This document shows, piece by piece, positions 60,091 through 64,000 of a stretch of DNA of 64,000 nt. The notes under the pieces are model-generated. The model worked only from the letters and a program-made list of their open reading frames with translations, searched no databases and was not told the DNA's origin. Both the position numbers and the translations under genes were made by a program. How positions within the stretch are numbered: position 1 is the stretch's first letter; every line of letters starts with the position of its first letter. The DNA lies in assembly GCA_016647705.1 (NCBI GenBank), contig JAENRU010000500.1, positions 62,001 to 126,000 on the forward strand, read 5' to 3'. Origin of the DNA: Eucommia ulmoides (lineage: Eukaryota; Streptophyta; Magnoliopsida; Garryales; Eucommiaceae).

Positions 60091-61289
60091 TTAAAAAAAT
60101 GAATTAACAATAAAAGAAGAAAGTAAATTAATAATAAAAATAATATAAAAAAAAATTAACCAGATCTGGTTTCTTGATCTTAAGAGAGAGAGAGAGAGAT
60201 TTAACCAAATCGAAATCAAATAAGGTGGGCCAGACGATTTGGTGGTGATCGCAATGTGCAAAGAGAGAGATGGGATTCCAGAGGTGGTTGTGGCCGGTGG
60301 TGATGGTTTGAGTTAGTTGTAGCCAGTGATTATGGTGGAGCCGAAGTAGAGGGAGTGAAAAAAATATAGATAGAGAAATATATACAGGTAGATGAATTAG
60401 GGGGGTTTTTTTTTTTTTTTTTTTTTAATGAAAAAATATTTTAGGAACATCAATTTTAATTAATGGGTTTTCTTTATTTTTATTTTTTTTGCAAATAGCA
60501 TTTTGTCAAAGTTTTTCATGGACCTTTGTCCCATGTGAATTTATTTCTCCAATTATCTTCAATTAACATTAGAATTTCTTATTTCTCTATTGTTATTTTT
60601 TTTGAAAATTATTTAACACACCCCAAAAATTTACAAGAATTTTATCTATGCAAAGAATAAAAATATACGCTAAATTAAATTAGACAATTTTCAATATCGT
60701 ACGAGCAAAACTCTTGATATTTCAACTTCTATATCTCTTTTTTTTTTTTGATTTTAAAATTTATGTTTATTGCAAACTAAGTAATGTGCCTATATATATT
60801 GTTTCTAACATATTTTTTATTTTATTTTTTTCTTCGTTTTTCTCTAGTTCTTTTTTAAAAAAGAATACTGAGTAAAATTCAAGTGATTCATTTTATTGTT
60901 TGAAAATAAATGGTTTTCATGAGTATAAGTATTTATATTTAAAAAATAATAATTATGAAAATAAATATTTTTGAATTGACAAGAGATGTCATTCAAATTT
61001 ATCCATACTTATTTTCAACTATAAATGCATGATTGTCTCATTTTTCATGGTACTAGCAAATAAAACTTAGAGCATCACTAAGAGGTAACAAAAATTAGTA
61101 TTAAAAATTTAGTTTATTTATCTTATTTAGTATTTTAACTCTTCAAGTAATTATTTTTAAATTATTTAATTTTTGAAGTTTTTATTGTTTAACCCTTATT
61201 TAAGAGTTACTTTAGTAAAAAAAAAAATTAAACAGTTATGTCGTGATGTAGTCTTTTTGTGAAATATTGTTATAATTTAGTCCTTTGAC
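60091..61289. other. AT-rich spacer
   Basis: Paralogous to 36076-37314; contains GAGA and GGTGGT stretches and a T-run at 60406-60426. No gene. Confidence 0.5.
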
Positions 61290-62690
61290 CGTTGACCAAT
61301 TTAACAAAGAGCCATTTATACCTTCTATAAATTAGAGCAACTATTTACAAACTCTAATCCTAATCCCACTCTAACCTCACCAGCCGCCTGCCACTTTCTC
61401 TCTAGCCCCCTCTCTCTTCCTCTCTTTCTCCCGAGTGTAAAGTGAATGAATATGTGACTTCGCGTCAACGCCGAAGTCCCCCTTGAGCGTCTATACAACA
61501 ATTGGTCACATGAGTCTCGCCCCAACCTCACGGATTTCATACTTTCTAACGCCTTCTCGGGTCATTAGATTGTCATGTTGTATTTAAACCCTAGTTCAAA
61601 TCTGGGATTACTACTCCCGAGTGTCAAATCCCGTATTTTCAAAATCAACCCTAATTTCATAAAAAAACATATTAAGATTGTAATAAATCGGTAAACACAA
61701 TCAAATAAACATGAACAACCATTAACAAAATATAGATTTATTCAAACAACGTTTTCATACACGAATCGCTCCCTAGACAATATATGTTTAGTTTTTCATG
61801 GCCATAACCATACATACAATAAAATACAAGCTAAACATATACAAAAATATCAACCAAACTAAGAAATAAAGAGAGAAACGAGGAGACTAGCCATTATCCG
61901 AAGAACCGTCGCTAAAACCGCTCCGAGAACGTTTTCTCTTCTTGGTTTTGTGATCTTCTCTTGGTTGATAGGCCTTGAAGCTCTCAAGACACTCCCAAAA
62001 ACGTTTTTTTTTTGCCTCTTTTTTTTTTCCGGGGGGGGGGGGTAGAAGAGATGATATTTATAAGATCCAAAATATTAACAAAATATCTTAAAATATCTAA
62101 ACTGTCTACTGTCGGATCACTGCAGCGGTGGGGAAGTCGATGGCTTTCTGCCGGATGATCACTGCAGCGGTGGAGTTCTCTGCATTTTGACCACTGCAGT
62201 GGTGAAAATGCAGCAACTCTCTGTACTTTCACCGTTGCAGCAGTGGATGCATGTTTTGAACTTTTATCTTTTTGCTCGTTTTCTCCACTGTTTTTTCACT
62301 GACTTGCTCGTTTATGGACCGTTTTTGTCTCTTTTCGCCCCAAACACCTAACTTATAACAAACAAATAAAAACGTATTAACACATATTAAAACGCTATAA
62401 AAATACTCGAAAACTACCAAAAGTGATTTAGGAATAAATAGATAAATTACACCTATCAATGACCCACCACAAGCTCCGGCAACAAGCTCCAGAACACCGT
62501 GCCGATTCCGACTGGGGTCTCACGAAGGGACTCGTCGCCTTGCCTGTTCAGGGTCTTTCCAGCTGGAGTTCTAAATTCTTCCAATTCTCCGATTTCGTCT
62601 TCAAACCTCGAAAATCGAAAATTAGATTTCACCGGATTTCAAAAATTGGATTTAGATTGGATTTCGAAAAGTAGATTGGATTTCGTTAAC
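61290..62690. repeat. Unit repeat block with CCACTGCAGCGGTGG modules (copy 3)
   Basis: Paralogous to 5265-6620 and 37315-38718. Four palindromic modules between 62116 and 62247 (the last has CAGCAGTGG); twelve-G run at 62031-62042. Confidence 0.55.
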
Positions 62691-63700
62691 CGCCCCTTCG
62701 TCACTGCACTTTTTTTTTTTTTTTTTGGGTTTTGTAGAGTAGTTTGGGTTTTGGTCATTGCACTTCTCATGTACTGAAGTTTTCACAATCTCTTTAGGGA
62801 TCTATGAATAAAGGATAATTGATTACATTTCCCGCCCCCACTTTGTTTTTTGGTCTTAGGCTGTCATTTGAAGTGTGTTTTACTCTTTGGATTGTGAAAA
62901 TTTTGTAAGTGTCAATGTTATTCATGTGATTGTTTTTCAAATTTGTGAATTTGAGTTTTTTTTTTTTCATTAAATGTTCATGTGATTTTTTTGTTGATGT
63001 TCTCTTGTAAATGTTCATGTGATTGTTTTTTAGATTTATGAATTTGAGTGTTTTTTTTTCATGTGAATGTTCATGTGATTTTTTTATTGATTTGTGTGAA
63101 ATGTTTGTTTATTCACGATGTGTTTTGATCGTTTCTTAAATATTGAGTGAACGTTCATACAGAACGCGTGAACTATTGTCGAGTGAATTTTTTGTAAATT
63201 GAAATATTGTCCTGAATATTGAGTGGACATTCACACAAAAAGAATGAACTATTGTATGAGTGAATTTGAGTTCTTTTTTCTTTTTTTCTTTTTGTTTCAC
63301 GTCAATGTTCAGATTGTGCCGTGAATTTGCAGACCAGTCAATGTTTTATGTGATTTTTTTGTTGATTTGTGTGGAGTTTTCATTTATTCAAATTGTGTCG
63401 TGAATTTGCAGACCAGTCAATGTTTTATGTAATTTTTTTTGTTGATTTGTGTGGAGTTTTCGTTTATTCACAATATATTTTGATCGTTTCTCAAATATGA
63501 AGTGAATGTTCACACAAAAACATATGAACAATTGTCGAGCAATTTTTGAGTGAACCGAAATATTTGTTCTGAAATATTGAGTGGATATTCACATAAAAAA
63601 TGTGATCCATTGTTTGAGTGAACTAATAATTTTTCTGAATATAGAGCGAACATTCACACAGAAGTTTTAATGGCACGGTTCGTAAATAAAAATAATTTTA
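62691..63700. repeat. Degenerate tandem repeats, longer array (copy 2)
   Basis: As 6641-7310 but with an extra local duplication: GTGCCGTGAATTTGCAGACC with GTCAATGTTTTATGT and TGTGTGGAGTTTTC occurs twice (63314-63390 and 63393-63472). No gene. Confidence 0.5.
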
Positions 63701-64000
63701 GAGGGCAATTAATTAGGATTTTTTTTTTATAATTTATATGAGTACCATAAATTTAATTATTTGAATCAAATGACTATTTTCTACTTTATACATATTTAAA
63801 GAATAAATAATTAATTACTCTTTTCTTTTTTTGGTAGTGTGTCTGGTGCATATAGGATAATAAATTATTATTTTTACCTTTGAAGTTTAGTGTAATTGTA
63901 TTTTATTCCATAATTTTTTAATATTTATATATTACGCTCTCTTTTTTCGTGTTTTTTAATTGGTTTAACCTGCAGAAACTAACTAATTTTTTGACAAGAT
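63701..64000. other. AT-rich spacer with the empty MULE site, window end
   Basis: Matches 7311-7605. CTGCAGAAAC at 63970-63979 is single, followed by TAACTAATTTTTTGACAAG. The unit continues past the window. Confidence 0.6.

Overview
The window is AT-rich plant nuclear DNA, almost certainly from a eudicot. The evidence is split genes with GT-AG introns and TATA boxes, plant-defensin-type genes, Ty1/copia and Ty3-type LTR retrotransposons, a Mutator-like DNA transposon with a plant mobile domain gene, and many miniature elements. The species cannot be named from sequence alone. No rRNA or tRNA gene and no CRISPR array was seen.

Layout: the window is built from about three tandem copies of one large unit, each interrupted by different transposons. 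Unit 1 runs from about 1126 to 14163, unit 2 from about 23912 to 52820, and unit 3 from about 52820 past the right edge. The ancestral unit order is: end of a copia LTR, minus-strand defensin gene, plus-strand defensin gene (head to head), spacer with miniature elements, a block with CCACTGCAGCGGTGG modules, AT-rich degenerate repeats, a PIF/Harbinger-like element, half of a large Ty3-type LTR, a 5'-truncated copia pol, and the copia 3' LTR. Between units 1 and 2 lies a LARD-like element (long LTRs, non-coding interior) inserted in the copia LTR. In unit 2 a 7.2 kb Mutator-like element sits at a site that is still empty in units 1 and 3.

Genes: the only host-type genes are six copies of a two-exon, defensin-like gene (D1 to D6). 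D1 (minus) at 2156-3034, D3 (plus) at 24183-25071, D4 (plus) at 29739-30625, D5 (minus) at 53864-54721 and D6 (plus) at 56306-57188 look intact. D2 (plus) at 4756 keeps only exon 1. Exon 1 encodes a signal peptide. Exon 2 encodes an eight-cysteine, very tyrosine-rich mature peptide with plant-defensin cysteine order. The intron of every intact copy, and the stump of D2, carries the same antisense solo LTR at the same target site, so that insertion is older than the expansion.

Transposons: the Mutator-like element (38929-46131) encodes a MURA-like transposase (frameshifted) and a five-exon plant mobile domain protein (one internal stop). Two decayed copia pol copies share one nonsense codon. 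Four non-autonomous elements with 9-bp target duplications carry arrays of the palindrome ATGTTACATGTAACAT or relics of them.

Most of the remaining DNA is repeat-derived. Homology statements rest on reading by eye, without database searches or computed alignments.
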